Shown one piece after another: positions 25,332 through 34,772 of a stretch of 64,000 nucleotides of DNA. Location of the stretch: positions 1,984,001 through 2,048,000 of the forward strand of contig OZ260079.1 of the NCBI GenBank assembly GCA_965284365.1, read 5' to 3'. The stretch's first letter is position 1; every line of letters starts with the position of its first letter. This DNA is from Phragmitibacter sp965284365 (GTDB taxonomy: Bacteria; Verrucomicrobiota; Verrucomicrobiia; Verrucomicrobiales; Verrucomicrobiaceae). The notes beneath the pieces are model-generated. The model was not told the DNA's origin, did not search any database, and saw nothing but the letters and a program-made list of their open reading frames with translations. The position numbers were made by a program, and so were the translations under genes.

Positions 25332-26205
25332 TGAGCCATTGCTCGGGGAAGTCCCGGGCATAGCGCTGTAGCAGGGCGGGGACGTCGTTTTTCGTCAGGT
25401 AGATTTTCCCGCGCAGTTTTTTGGTGCCTTTCGGCGGCACTTGGCTGATTCGGAAGTCGCTGTGGAGACAGCGGGCTACGCCTTGGAAAAGCTCCTGGTA
25501 GGGCTCGAAGGCCATGGCAAATAGCCACTTCTCGTCTTGGCTGAAGCAGCCGATCAAGCCGTTGCTGGGAACTAGTGAACTGAGGGGGCGTGGGTTCACG
25601 TCGGTGCGGGGCACGTCTTTGGGGCACCATACCTGCCCTGGAATGTAGCGGGCCTCGGTCGCCCAGGGGTCGAGGGGCATGATCTTGAGCTCATGCTTAT
25701 CGAGGAAGATGAAGGATCGGCTCAGCTTGATGTCCACGCATTTGGGATCGTCGCGTTCGATCCCTGCGAAATCTCCCAGCCGCACACAAGGCTGGGCCCA
25801 CTCTGCTTCATTGGCGTGATCTGTGGGGTTTGTGACGGTGAGATCAAAGGTGACTTCATCATCGCCTGCCGCGATGAGGTGATCGACTACGAGCCCGTCC
25901 TTCACCTCGCAGCGTAGTTTCAGTTCTTTGCCGTCAGGGCTTGCTGACACCACCTGTGTTGTGTGGCCGACTACGGTATGTTTCACCCAGTCGGCATTGG
26001 TGGAGCCTGCGCGGCAATAGGCTTCCAGGTAATTGATGCGGATCTCACCCTTGGGAAGATGGGCGCCTTTAATGATGAGCCAGTTGGCTTCGCGGGCCAG
26101 AGTGAGGGTAGGCGAGTTTTCCGCCCATGCGGGCATAGCTCCCAGCACGAGAGCGGCGACCGCTACGAAAGCCGTCTTCCAATTAAGCGGTAACCGGTAT
26201 TTCAT
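25315..26205 (-). CDS. Secreted protein of unknown function
   Basis: 296 residues with a signal peptide (TAFVAVAALVLGAMPAWA, then EN). The mature part looks beta-rich, with an early LREANWLIIKGAHLPKGEIRIN-like segment (LAREANWLII) and paired aromatic residues. I do not recognise the family; similar secreted proteins of about 300 residues with a DDEVTFDLTVTNPT-type block occur in planctomycetes and verrucomicrobia. The gene overlaps the 3' end of the PNPOx-like gene upstream by 23 bases, so the two are probably cotranscribed. Its last codons lie inside a hairpin repeat, which may have supplied the present stop. Confidence 0.62.
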   Translation of the reverse strand: MKYRLPLNWKTAFVAVAALVLGAMPAWAENSPTLTLAREANWLIIKGAHLPKGEIRINYLEAYCRAGSTNADWVKHTVVGHTTQVVSASPDGKELKLRCEVKDGLVVDHLIAAGDDEVTFDLTVTNPTDHANEAEWAQPCVRLGDFAGIERDDPKCVDIKLSRSFIFLDKHELKIMPLDPWATEARYIPGQVWCPKDVPRTDVNPRPLSSLVPSNGLIGCFSQDEKWLFAMAFEPYQELFQGVARCLHSDFRISQVPPKGTKKLRGKIYLTKNDVPALLQRYARDFPEQWLITPKG

Positions 26206-26632
26206 AATATTCCAATGCCCATTCGCGCATGTATCTGACTCGTTCGGGACGAATCCGGTAGATCACCAACGCCGGGTTTTCTGGTGTGCCGAGATAGGCC
26301 TTGAGGAGGGGGTTGGTGGACCAGATCTCCGCGATGAGGTCAGCGTCGGTGAGCACCTCGGCCACGCCGGTAACGCGCACCTGATTGTGATCGCTGTCCA
26401 AGTAGCAGAGTTCGACTTTCGGGTTGGCCGCGATCTCGCCGGTCTTGTGGTAGTTCTTCAGGTTAGCCACATAGACGGTGAAGCCATCCGTGCGCACGGG
26501 AGAAACCGGGCGGACGCGGGGTTGGCCGTCGTCGACCGTGGCGAGCATGGGGAATTTGGCCGCTTTTATGGTAGCCTCCGCGAGGGAAGGAAGCTCGGCG
26601 GGATCGATGGGTTTTACCGGAGGTGGCGGCAT
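26183..26632 (-). CDS. Pyridoxamine 5'-phosphate oxidase-fold flavoprotein
   Basis: 149 residues from ATG 26632; a TTG at 26671 could add 13 residues. The FMN-binding split-barrel pattern is readable: FPMLATVDDGQPRVRPVSP, FTVYVANLKNYHKTGEIAAN, VELCYLDSDHNQVRVTG. Members reduce or bind F420, FMN or haem-related substrates, or act on general stress (as in YdaG/YhbP). No specific substrate can be named. The final codons overlap the next gene by 23 bases. Confidence 0.8.
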   Translation of the reverse strand: MPPPPVKPIDPAELPSLAEATIKAAKFPMLATVDDGQPRVRPVSPVRTDGFTVYVANLKNYHKTGEIAANPKVELCYLDSDHNQVRVTGVAEVLTDADLIAEIWSTNPLLKAYLGTPENPALVIYRIRPERVRYMREWALEYYEIPVTA

Positions 26633-26837
26633 CTCTGCATCATCATGCCTGAGAAGGAGGGGTGGCCGCAAGAGGGTTTTGAAGGCATGTGAGGCACTTG
26701 CCAGATATGCAAGGAGCGGCGTCTTCGTCTTGCGGCTTCGCAGCCAAACCGATGGGAACGTCCTCTCCTCGGAAGATTAATCCAGGGGTCGTTCCTCGGC
26801 GGTTCGGGAGACCGCGGCTCCTTGGCTTCCCGCGCGC

Positions 26838-26873
26838 AAAAAAGCGGCCAGGGCATCGCTGCCGCTGACCGCT
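26838..26873 (-). terminator. Rho-independent terminator after ilvC
   Basis: On the minus strand, AGCGGTCAG pairs with CTGGCCGCT (one U-G pair), extended by an inner GGCA/TGCC stem and a GCGA-type loop, followed by a run of six T (A-run at 26838-26843 on plus). It lies 50 bases after the ilvC stop. Confidence 0.88.
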
Positions 26874-26922
26874 TTAAAACACATCTTCCGGCGAGAGGCC
26901 GAGAGCGCGTAACGTCAATTTT

Positions 26923-27951
26923 TTACTCGTAGCTGGCTTGGGAACCGCCGATTTCGCGCTTCTTCACCCAGCTCATGAGGCTGCGGAGACGGCTGCCGAC
27001 TTCTTCGATCTGGTGAGCTTTGCTCTCTTCGCGGAGGCGATTGAAGTTGGGCTGGCCGGCATTGAATTCGTCCACCCACTCCTTGGCGAATTCGCCATTC
27101 TGGATGCGGGTTAACTGAGCCTTCATGTTGGCCTTCACGTGGTCGTCGATGATCTTCGGACCCACGGAGACGTCGCCGTATTCAGCGGTTTCGGAGATGG
27201 AGAAGCGCATGCCGGCGATGCCTGCTTCGAACATGAGGTCAACGATCAGCTTCAGTTCGTGCAAGCACTCGAAGTAAGCCATTTCTGGCTGGTAACCAGC
27301 TTCCACGAGAGTCTCGAAGCCAGCCTTCACCAAGGCGGTGGTGCCGCCGCAAAGGACGACTTGCTCACCAAAGAGGTCGGTTTCGGTTTCTTCCTTGAAG
27401 GTCGTTTCAAACACACCGCCGCGGGTGCCGCCGATGCCCTTGGCCCAGGCGAGGGCTGTTTCCTTGGCCTGGCCGCTCTTGTCTTGATAGATCGCGATCA
27501 GGGTAGGAACGCCTTTGCCTTCCGTGTATTGACGGCGCACAAGGTGACCGGGGCCTTTGGGCGCCACCATGATCACGTCGATATTGTCAGGAGGAGTGAT
27601 CGTCTTGAAATGGATGGCAAAGCCATGGCTGAACAGGAGCGTTTTCCCTGGGGCCAGGTTCGGAGCGACGTCCGCGTTGTAAACTTTGGGGATCACGGTG
27701 TCCGGAACCGCGATCATGATGACGTCGGCCTTCTTGACGGCTTCCGCCGTGTCGAGAACCTCGAAACCACGCTCTGCCGCGACAGCGCGGGACTTGGAGC
27801 TGGGGTAAAGGCCGATGACCACATTGACGCCGCTCTCCTTGAGATTCAGGGCGTGTGCGTGGCCTTGGGAGCCGAAGCCGATGACGGCGCAGGTCTTACC
27901 TTGCAAAGGCGCGAGGCTGGCGTCGTTTTCCGTGTAAATTGTAGCTGCCAT
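26923..27951 (-). CDS. ilvC: Ketol-acid reductoisomerase (NADP+), class I
   Basis: 342 residues from ATG 27951, which restores the family N-terminus (MAATIYTENDASLAPLQGKT); a longer frame to 27993 is unlikely. The enzyme isomerises and reduces acetolactate in valine, leucine and isoleucine synthesis. Seen: the Rossmann motif VIGFGSQGHAHALNLKESG, VAPKGPGHLVRRQY with the catalytic His region, and the metal-binding helices with DLFGEQVVLCGG and ISETAEYGD. Length matches the short (class I) form. It is monocistronic with its own terminator; ilvB/ilvN and ilvD are not nearby. Confidence 0.97.
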   Translation of the reverse strand: MAATIYTENDASLAPLQGKTCAVIGFGSQGHAHALNLKESGVNVVIGLYPSSKSRAVAAERGFEVLDTAEAVKKADVIMIAVPDTVIPKVYNADVAPNLAPGKTLLFSHGFAIHFKTITPPDNIDVIMVAPKGPGHLVRRQYTEGKGVPTLIAIYQDKSGQAKETALAWAKGIGGTRGGVFETTFKEETETDLFGEQVVLCGGTTALVKAGFETLVEAGYQPEMAYFECLHELKLIVDLMFEAGIAGMRFSISETAEYGDVSVGPKIIDDHVKANMKAQLTRIQNGEFAKEWVDEFNAGQPNFNRLREESKAHQIEEVGSRLRSLMSWVKKREIGGSQASYE

Positions 27952-28055
27952 GTCTGGTGTGGTTTGATTTGAAGGGCGCACAGCTTGCCGCATAGGGGAG
28001 GGGGCGTCAAAGAAAAAGGCAATCGCAGCCCGGAAGTGGCCAAACTGGCCACCAT

Positions 28056-31000
28056 TTAGAAGCCGCCGCTTACCTTTAGCCGCATGAATCGGCGGCCATC
28101 CCCGCCGGCGGGCACGCTGTCCCGCACCGTAATGGTTCGCAGTCCGCCCGCTGTCGAGGAACTGACTTCAACGTTCCCAGTGGAACTCCACTGCAGCGGA
28201 TCCATCGAGCCATTGCTTTCGACGCTGTACGTCACTCCGGCGGGTGCAGGTTCCGGTCTGATGTAGGTGAGGGTGAGATAATTGGTGCCTTCGTATTCTC
28301 CCACACCTCGGCTGAGCCGTGAGCCCGTGCCCCTGGCCTGTGCGGAAAGCCCCAAGGCATATTTCATCAGGTTGGAGGTGCCGTCCGATAGCGGTGTCGC
28401 TGAAGACGATCCGGTTCCGCTGGCGTCCATCGGCAGACCGTAGGTATTGAGCCATTGCTGATAGGCTGTCGCCGTGCCGGGAGCGGTGGCTGTGGCGATG
28501 CCAGACCAGGAGGAGTCGGCAGGACTTCCCTTAGCGCGGACCCGATACTGATAAATGACGCCGGGAAGCACGGTGTTGTCGGGGTGCCAGACGGTGTCCG
28601 CATTGAGGTTTTGCAGGAGCGAAAAGGTTCCCCCGGAAGCGCGGCGTTCCAGTTCGTATCCGGTCTCCGAGGTCGAGTTATCCTGCCATTCGGCGCTGAT
28701 ACGAATGATGACAGGAGCTGGCGTAGCGGTCAGGAATGACGGCTTGGTCTGCCTGCCGGTCATTGGCGTGGTGATCTTTACGGTCTCTGACGAGGGACTG
28801 CTGCCCGTGCTGTTATAGGCGAGTACGCGGTATTCATAAGCTGTATCCGCCGCAAGCGAACCATTCTGGAAGGACAAAGTGCCTGCCGCGACCGTTCCGA
28901 TTTCCGCGAAGACGCCTCCTTCGATGCGACGCTCAATCCGGTAGCCTGTGGCATAGGTTGATGCTGACCAACTCAAATCAACCCCGGGTGCGCCAGTATA
29001 GGTCCCTGCCAAGCCTGCGGGAGCGGTGGCAGAAGGTGGAGCTCCGAGGGTCACGTTCTGGAACTGCGCGAGCTGATAGTCGAGCAGGCCGGTGGTCGTG
29101 TTGACATCAGCCGAATAATGGAACAACCCCCAGTTTGCAGAACTGGAGAGGGGCACTGTGCTGGTGCCTAGATTAGTCCACGTCGTGCCATCATCCGAAG
29201 TTTCGGAGATGAAGCTGGTACCCAAACGGATAAGCCTCAGCCAACGAGGAAGACCGAGTCCATTCGTGGCGACCGGACTGACGATAGCGGCTCCGGAAGT
29301 TGTGGTGCGGTAGGCGAACTTTGCCCCGGTTCCACCTGTATCCGTGCTCGCCACAGAAGCAGCCATGATGGCACCGGTGCCGGTTCCTTCCCGCGCCATG
29401 ATGGCATAACGCGCAGTGGTTTGTGCCGGTGAGACCACCGGCAAGTAGACCGTAAGAGCGGCATCCCCACTGTATGGTTGGTAAATGAACCGGCCCGCTT
29501 CCGCAGTGGCAGCGGAAGTGACACCACTGCCTCCCACAATGTTTGAGCCAATAGCGCCCTCAGCTTCGACCGCAGGGGCGGCATAGGTAACCGTGCCAAG
29601 CTGGGCGCTGACCCATGGCGAAGGCAAGGTGGCCGTGGAGTCGAGGATCAAGCAGGCCGCACTCGTGGTAGTCAGCAAGCTAGCGCCATTGGTAGGTGAG
29701 GAAATGTTGAGCTTGAACTGGCGGGGCAGCCGTTGTGTCGCGGAATTTAAGATCGGCACCGACACTGTTTTTGGAGCGGAATCCCCGTCGGGCCACGTTA
29801 ATGCGCCGTTCCGGGTGGTGTAATGCGTGCCTGAGATGGCAGAGGAGTCGATGGTGGCATAGGCTACTTTCACCTCGCCCGTTGTGCCGCCGATCCGTTC
29901 TACTGTGAAGGTCACGGAGCCGTCTGTCTTTGCGACGACGTGGGTGCCGTCGGTAAGTTGGATAAACCCGGCCACTGGTTCCACCGAGACTTCATTGGAG
30001 AGGGCAGAGCTTCCCGTGGCATTGGCGGCGTAAACGCGGAAGGAATACACAGAGCCCGCCACAAAAGTGCCTGTGTCCGTGTGCGAGGTGGTGTTGGGTG
30101 GCAACGTCGCGACCGTGGACCAGCTTCCATTCCCGGTTCTCCGTTCCACGATGAAGTTGGTTTCATCACTAGCATTGTCATCCCAGGTGAGTTGCGCGTT
30201 CACTGAGCTGGATTGCGAGACCAGGGTGAGTGAGGTGGGGTTCGCAGGTACCGAGGTGCCGGATCCACTGGCGGTGATGCTTACCGGCGTGCCATGGCTC
30301 AGATTTTCAAAGGTCCCTCCCGGCACGGTCTCGATCTTCAAGGTCCGGACCAAATAGGTGTAGTTCTGTCCGGCGACTGCTGTGGCATCGGTGTAGGATG
30401 GGCTTGAGAGCGGAGTCGTGGTCAGTCTCACATAGGAAGTGCCTCCAGGGTTGAGGCGATAAACATGATAGCCAACCAGGGCTGTTTCCGCTGTCACTGC
30501 CCAAGTCAGCGCCACCGTTCCATTCGCGCTGGTGGCCGCGAGTTTTCGCGTCGGTTTGACCATCTGCATCCGCAATGACGGGTCTCCCATGAGCCCGGTA
30601 TGCACGCCGCGAGATGAACTTCCCGCTGGGGTTAATACCGGATTTGAGACGGTCGACAGCCCGCCGTTTTGAGACTGCTGAATGGACGATCCAATGGGCC
30701 CGCCCATGCCGGTCTGGAACATGAAATAATGGGGGCGACCCGCCCAGAAGCACGAGAGGCCGAGAGAGTCGCCGGTGGCATTTCCCGCGATCGCAGCGCG
30801 CATGAAGTTATTGCCGATATCCCAATCGCCGTGATAACTGCCGAAGAGTGAGGTAAATACCGCCTTATACGGCAACAGGCCAAACTGGGTGGTCGTTCCC
30901 ACGGAACTGGCGCTCTCATAACTGCCGCCGCCGCATCCATAACCCACGAGGTAACTGTTGTTGGCGGCATAGTTGAAGAACTGATCAGAAGGCGCTTCAT

Positions 31001-32045
31001 CGATGATGCCAAGAGGAGGCGCGCCGACGGTGGAAAAAGCCCAGGCCCAGCCGGAGGTAGCGAAGTTCTCGCCACTAAAGTAGCCGAAACCGTCCCGGAT
31101 CAGGGCTCGCGGCGTGATGGACTGGTAGGCTCCCTGTTTGAAGCGGTAATCGTGCGCCTTTTTTAAGTACCGGCGCAGAAGGGATGCTTCCGAGACACTT
31201 GTGTTCGGTGCCTTTTGCATGGTGTGCAGATCCACTCGTCCGACCGCCAATTCCAAGGCGCTGGGCAGGGTGGATTGATCGAATTTGCCGTCGCCTGGCG
31301 TGTTGTGATTCCGGGTGCTGGAACCAGAGGTGCTGTTGATGCTGGTATCCGTCCAAGTGCCATCCATGTCGCCGTAATAGCCATCCGCGGGCCAAGCGCC
31401 CACGTGGTCAGGATGTCCATCTGGAGCGATGTTTCCCGAGTAAGGAACGGGAACGTGACCCAATAGGTACACCATTTTAACCTGTGTAGGATCGGCGTCG
31501 TAGGCGGCTTTAATAAGCGCTTTCGTTGCCACTGCGGTGCCGGATCGATTGGCGGAGATAGTGACTACTGTCCAGCCATCGGTGGCAAGATCCTGCTGCA
31601 ACTGGCTAATCTCTGGCGCCAGCGGCGTAAACATCGTGTTATCGATGACCAGGAGCAATTTTCCCCGGCCCTCTGTCATGGGCACCCCTGCGCCGGCGGA
31701 AACATAACCCATTGCCGTTGTCGGGGATATGCCCGTGAAGTTGCGCTGCATCCAATAATCGTATTGCAACCCGGCGGCAGCGGTGTTGTCCGCGTAGGTG
31801 GTATCCGTGGTGGTGAGGGTCGCCTGCAGCGTCCAGGTCACCTCGCCCTTCAGTCGGCGATAGATTCTTTGGGACGTGATATTCGCCTGGCGCCGCTGGG
31901 TCCAATTCAGTGTGATACAAGGCGGCGAATAACTCGTGGTCGCAGTCAAATCCACGGCGAAATCGCGGGGAACCTGCGCTTCGACGGAGTCCGTCCACAG
32001 AAGCGGCAGCAGTAGCGACAGGAATGCAATGAGTCGAATCCTCAT
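28056..32045 (-). CDS. Large secreted multidomain protein (FN3, C25-like, Calx-beta)
   Basis: 1329 residues with a signal peptide (RLIAFLSLLLPLLWTDSVEA). Rough domain order: FN3 at 25-105; an alpha/beta region at about 125-480 with GHVPVPYSG, HPDHVGAWPADGYYGD and GYGCGGGSYES, which resembles gingipain-type (C25) caspase-fold peptidases, though a catalytic His/Cys pair cannot be fixed; FN3 at 495-580 and 600-695; Calx-beta at 700-800 (GSVTFTVERIGGTTGEVKVAY); a lectin/DUF1349-like region to about 1000; two more FN3 domains; and a C-terminal 130-residue module beginning QQWLNTYGLP and ending RRFMRLKVSGGF, of a kind seen on surface proteins of this phylum. It lies divergent to the gspL-like gene, so it may be a type II secretion substrate (inference). 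Confidence 0.7.
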   Translation of the reverse strand: MRIRLIAFLSLLLPLLWTDSVEAQVPRDFAVDLTATTSYSPPCITLNWTQRRQANITSQRIYRRLKGEVTWTLQATLTTTDTTYADNTAAAGLQYDYWMQRNFTGISPTTAMGYVSAGAGVPMTEGRGKLLLVIDNTMFTPLAPEISQLQQDLATDGWTVVTISANRSGTAVATKALIKAAYDADPTQVKMVYLLGHVPVPYSGNIAPDGHPDHVGAWPADGYYGDMDGTWTDTSINSTSGSSTRNHNTPGDGKFDQSTLPSALELAVGRVDLHTMQKAPNTSVSEASLLRRYLKKAHDYRFKQGAYQSITPRALIRDGFGYFSGENFATSGWAWAFSTVGAPPLGIIDEAPSDQFFNYAANNSYLVGYGCGGGSYESASSVGTTTQFGLLPYKAVFTSLFGSYHGDWDIGNNFMRAAIAGNATGDSLGLSCFWAGRPHYFMFQTGMGGPIGSSIQQSQNGGLSTVSNPVLTPAGSSSRGVHTGLMGDPSLRMQMVKPTRKLAATSANGTVALTWAVTAETALVGYHVYRLNPGGTSYVRLTTTPLSSPSYTDATAVAGQNYTYLVRTLKIETVPGGTFENLSHGTPVSITASGSGTSVPANPTSLTLVSQSSSVNAQLTWDDNASDETNFIVERRTGNGSWSTVATLPPNTTSHTDTGTFVAGSVYSFRVYAANATGSSALSNEVSVEPVAGFIQLTDGTHVVAKTDGSVTFTVERIGGTTGEVKVAYATIDSSAISGTHYTTRNGALTWPDGDSAPKTVSVPILNSATQRLPRQFKLNISSPTNGASLLTTTSAACLILDSTATLPSPWVSAQLGTVTYAAPAVEAEGAIGSNIVGGSGVTSAATAEAGRFIYQPYSGDAALTVYLPVVSPAQTTARYAIMAREGTGTGAIMAASVASTDTGGTGAKFAYRTTTSGAAIVSPVATNGLGLPRWLRLIRLGTSFISETSDDGTTWTNLGTSTVPLSSSANWGLFHYSADVNTTTGLLDYQLAQFQNVTLGAPPSATAPAGLAGTYTGAPGVDLSWSASTYATGYRIERRIEGGVFAEIGTVAAGTLSFQNGSLAADTAYEYRVLAYNSTGSSPSSETVKITTPMTGRQTKPSFLTATPAPVIIRISAEWQDNSTSETGYELERRASGGTFSLLQNLNADTVWHPDNTVLPGVIYQYRVRAKGSPADSSWSGIATATAPGTATAYQQWLNTYGLPMDASGTGSSSATPLSDGTSNLMKYALGLSAQARGTGSRLSRGVGEYEGTNYLTLTYIRPEPAPAGVTYSVESNGSMDPLQWSSTGNVEVSSSTAGGLRTITVRDSVPAGGDGRRFMRLKVSGGF

Positions 32046-32224
32046 GAAAGAGAGAGGGTTAGACTAACGATTTTGCTTAATTTTGAATAGAACAAAATGG
32101 CTCGCCGCTGGTGACGAAAAGGCTCAGCGCGCGGCTGGCTAGGCGTCCGCAAAGGGCTCTCATCTGAAATTCGGGTTCACGCGAAGGGTTTTTCGGTGTA
32201 TCATTCGCTGTAATTTGGCTAACC

Positions 32225-33415
32225 ATGGCAAACGATTCGCCCGGGATGCTTCGACTGCCAGGCGAAGCCTCTGAAGAAACTTGGCAGCAACAGCAACAAG
32301 ACGGCCTTTGGCAGCGTCGTGACGCCGTGTTGCGTGGTGGCATCTACGCCGTCGGAGTGAGGGAGGTGAACAGCGCCCCTCTTTGGTTGCCGCGTGTCAT
32401 GGAGCGGGATCTCGATGGGGCCATTGCGCTGCATTGGGCTGCTCAGGGAATCGAATCAAGCGGAGGCGGGAATAATACCGCGCATTGGGTCGTCCTGTCA
32501 GAGGCAGAAAGGCTGCTGGTGGCCACCATTGCCCTCGCGCCCGACAGTTTCGAGAAAGGCTATCTGACTGTCGTGCCCAACCGGTGTGAACTGAGCGCAC
32601 GGCTGTATCCTCTCCCTGCGGATGGCGCAGCGCTCTGGAAAGAGGATGGGCAATTTGTCGTCGCCTTCACGCGTGCTTCTCAGATTGTTCATGTGGCAGC
32701 ATTGACCGCTAGGTCGCTTGATGATGATGCCGCGCATGAGATGCGCGACCTGATGCTGGCTCTACAGATGCGCGAGTTCTTGAAGGAGTGTCCGACTTTG
32801 CTGGTGTGGACGGAAGCCAGTGATGACTTCCTGAACGCAGTGGGAGAGTATCTTGGCACGACGGCGCGCCGGGCGGAACGTCCTGATCCGGTTTTGCCTC
32901 AGGCACCCCTGTCGCTGATGCCAGCGGAGGTCTCCCTGATTCGCGAGGATCGCAAACGCAAACGCCGTGTGACGCGGTGGCTATGGGCGGCGGCGGCCGT
33001 TTATTTGCTCTTCTTCGGGTTGTGGATTGGATGGCTGATCGTCCGCCAGTCTGGACAGGATCGGCGCTGGGCGGTGGTGCATGAACATGCGCCTCGAGTC
33101 CAGGCGATCCGCGATACGGAGCAGCAGTGGGAGGCATTGCAGCCGTCGATCAATCCGGATCAGTATCCTCCTGAGACTTTCCAAGGTATTGTTTCCCTTC
33201 TGCCGCCGGAAGGCATCCGGCTGAAGGAGTTCAATCTGGATCAGGACCGGCTCGTCGTGGCAGGGGAAGCGAGCTCCGTGAATCACGCCCTTAAGTTCAA
33301 GGCTGATCTGGAAAACAGCGAGTCGCTGAAACGCTACCACTGGACATTTCCGCAGCCTACGGTGTTGCCGGACAACCGGGCCAGTTTCCGTGCGGAGGGA
33401 AGTCTCAGCCTGTAA
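32225..33415 (+). CDS. Type II secretion / pilus assembly GspL-PilN-like protein
   Basis: 396 residues. The N-terminal 245 form a cytoplasmic domain in the position of an actin-like PilM/GspL domain, though classic ATP-binding motifs are not obvious. A basic stretch (REDRKRKRRVTRWL) leads into one membrane helix at about 255-277 (LWAAAAVYLLFFGLWIGWLI). The periplasmic part (Gln/Arg-rich coiled segment, then GIVSLLPPEGIRLKEFNLDQ) matches the ferredoxin-like fold of PilN. It is the first of four plus-strand genes that end with the secretin. It begins 180 bases from the divergent surface-protein gene. Confidence 0.62.
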   Translation: MANDSPGMLRLPGEASEETWQQQQQDGLWQRRDAVLRGGIYAVGVREVNSAPLWLPRVMERDLDGAIALHWAAQGIESSGGGNNTAHWVVLSEAERLLVATIALAPDSFEKGYLTVVPNRCELSARLYPLPADGAALWKEDGQFVVAFTRASQIVHVAALTARSLDDDAAHEMRDLMLALQMREFLKECPTLLVWTEASDDFLNAVGEYLGTTARRAERPDPVLPQAPLSLMPAEVSLIREDRKRKRRVTRWLWAAAAVYLLFFGLWIGWLIVRQSGQDRRWAVVHEHAPRVQAIRDTEQQWEALQPSINPDQYPPETFQGIVSLLPPEGIRLKEFNLDQDRLVVAGEASSVNHALKFKADLENSESLKRYHWTFPQPTVLPDNRASFRAEGSLSL

Positions 33416-33420
33416 CTGCC

Positions 33421-33942
33421 ATGAAGTCCCGGGAGAAGAATCTACTGCGCATGCTGCTGCTTCTGGCAGCGGTGCTTGGGGGCGTGCTCTTGAGTCAGCG
33501 CCTGCTCGCGTGGCAGCGTCAACTTACTCAAAGCGAGGAGACCCTTGGTTTTGCAGAAACGGAATCCCAACTCATGCTGGCGGAAGAGCCTTATTGGAAT
33601 GCTTGCGCGGCCTGGCTTTCGACTTACCTGACAAAGGCTCCGAGCGAACTGGAAGCCAATCAGAAGCTGCTGGAGTCCCTGCGCAGCTCTGCTACTTCTT
33701 CGGGGTTAAGTATTACCAAGACTCAGATTGAACCGGTAACTACCGGCGCCCACTTCCAACAATTCGGCGTAACTCTTGGTGTTCGCGGCGCTTTGCCCCA
33801 ACTCTTCCGCTGGATCTATGCGCATCAATCCCCCCAAGCCTTTTACGCCGTGCCTACGCTCCGCATCTTGCCGGACAAAGACGACGCCGCTCAAGTGACA
33901 GCACAGGTGCAGTTCTGGCGTTGGTATGGGCTCAACCGGTAA
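33421..33942 (+). CDS. Type II secretion GspM / PilO-like protein
   Basis: 173 residues: a short basic N-terminus (MKSREKNLLR), one membrane helix at about 11-26 (MLLLLAAVLGGVLLSQ), a coiled linker with heptad-like Glu and Leu, and a small periplasmic domain (FQQFGVTLGVRGALPQLFRWIYAHQ) typical of the PilO/GspM ferredoxin-like fold. It lies five bases after the gspL-like gene. In other systems L and M form the inner-membrane platform that contacts the GspE ATPase. Sequence identity in this family is always low, so the call rests on topology and order. Confidence 0.62.
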   Translation: MKSREKNLLRMLLLLAAVLGGVLLSQRLLAWQRQLTQSEETLGFAETESQLMLAEEPYWNACAAWLSTYLTKAPSELEANQKLLESLRSSATSSGLSITKTQIEPVTTGAHFQQFGVTLGVRGALPQLFRWIYAHQSPQAFYAVPTLRILPDKDDAAQVTAQVQFWRWYGLNR

Positions 33943-33949
33943 GGACGAA

Positions 33950-34741
33950 ATGACCCTGTTACGCACAGTCCAAGTCTTCAGAACTCCGCCCGCTCTTCAG
34001 CAGGGCTCGGGGCGTTTGGTGGGGCTTTGGTCACTGATCACGGTGCTCCTAACTCCAGTGGTGCTGAGCGCGCAGCAGGGGAATTTTGTCGCGCCAAAAC
34101 CCTATTCGGCCTCCCGCTATGAAGCAGGGTGGGAGAGGAATCCGTTCACCCTCAAGACGGCGCCGCCCTCGGTGCAGCGGGAATCGCCTGTGAAGGATCT
34201 GGTGTTGTACAACAGCTACAGCATCGGGGACAAACGCACCGTCATCCTCGCGAACGTAAAAACTCGTGAGCGGATCAAGCTTTCGGGAACCTCCCCGGGC
34301 CCTGGAGGCATGCTGATGAAGTCTTATCATCAAGGGGAAAACCGGCGGGATTCCTATGTGGAAATCGACGTGAACGGGGAAACGGCGATGCTGCGATATG
34401 ATGACTCCTTTCTGAAACAGATGGCGTCCAAGGGTGGGAATGCGGCCCAACAAAAGGGTACGGCTGGCGCCGCCGGGGCAAAGAAGCCCGCCGATCCTGC
34501 GGTCGCCATGAATGCACCTGTTGAACTGCCGGTTGCAGATGCGGCCCCCCCCATGGGAGCCATGCCGCCGCCGCTAGGGCAGCCCCAGCAAAAAGGTTCG
34601 GGGGCATCATCCAAAAACATCCCTCCCCCGACTTTATCCACCCCACCAGGCATCGGTCCACCGGGGCAAACGACGGCGAATCGACGGAGAGGTTTTTCCC
34701 TGCCAAAAAATCATGCTGCACCGCCGCCAGCCAGCCGTTGA
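33950..34741 (+). CDS. Type II secretion protein in the GspC/PilP position
   Basis: 263 residues from ATG 33950, which follows AAGGACGAA as ribosome-binding site and directly follows the stop of the GspM-like gene. Residues 20-45 form a membrane anchor or signal segment (LVGLWSLITVLLTPVVLSA). The central domain (LVLYNSYSIGDKRTVILANVKTRERIKLSG) is a small beta domain like the HR/PilP domain that touches the secretin. The C-terminal 100 residues are Pro/Gly/Ala-rich and disordered (PPPLGQPQQKGSG). Order between the M-like gene and the secretin supports a connector role; GspC identity is inference. Confidence 0.55.
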   Translation: MTLLRTVQVFRTPPALQQGSGRLVGLWSLITVLLTPVVLSAQQGNFVAPKPYSASRYEAGWERNPFTLKTAPPSVQRESPVKDLVLYNSYSIGDKRTVILANVKTRERIKLSGTSPGPGGMLMKSYHQGENRRDSYVEIDVNGETAMLRYDDSFLKQMASKGGNAAQQKGTAGAAGAKKPADPAVAMNAPVELPVADAAPPMGAMPPPLGQPQQKGSGASSKNIPPPTLSTPPGIGPPGQTTANRRRGFSLPKNHAAPPPASR

Positions 34742-34772
34742 CTATTTGCCGCATTACCCCCCCGACTTCTTC

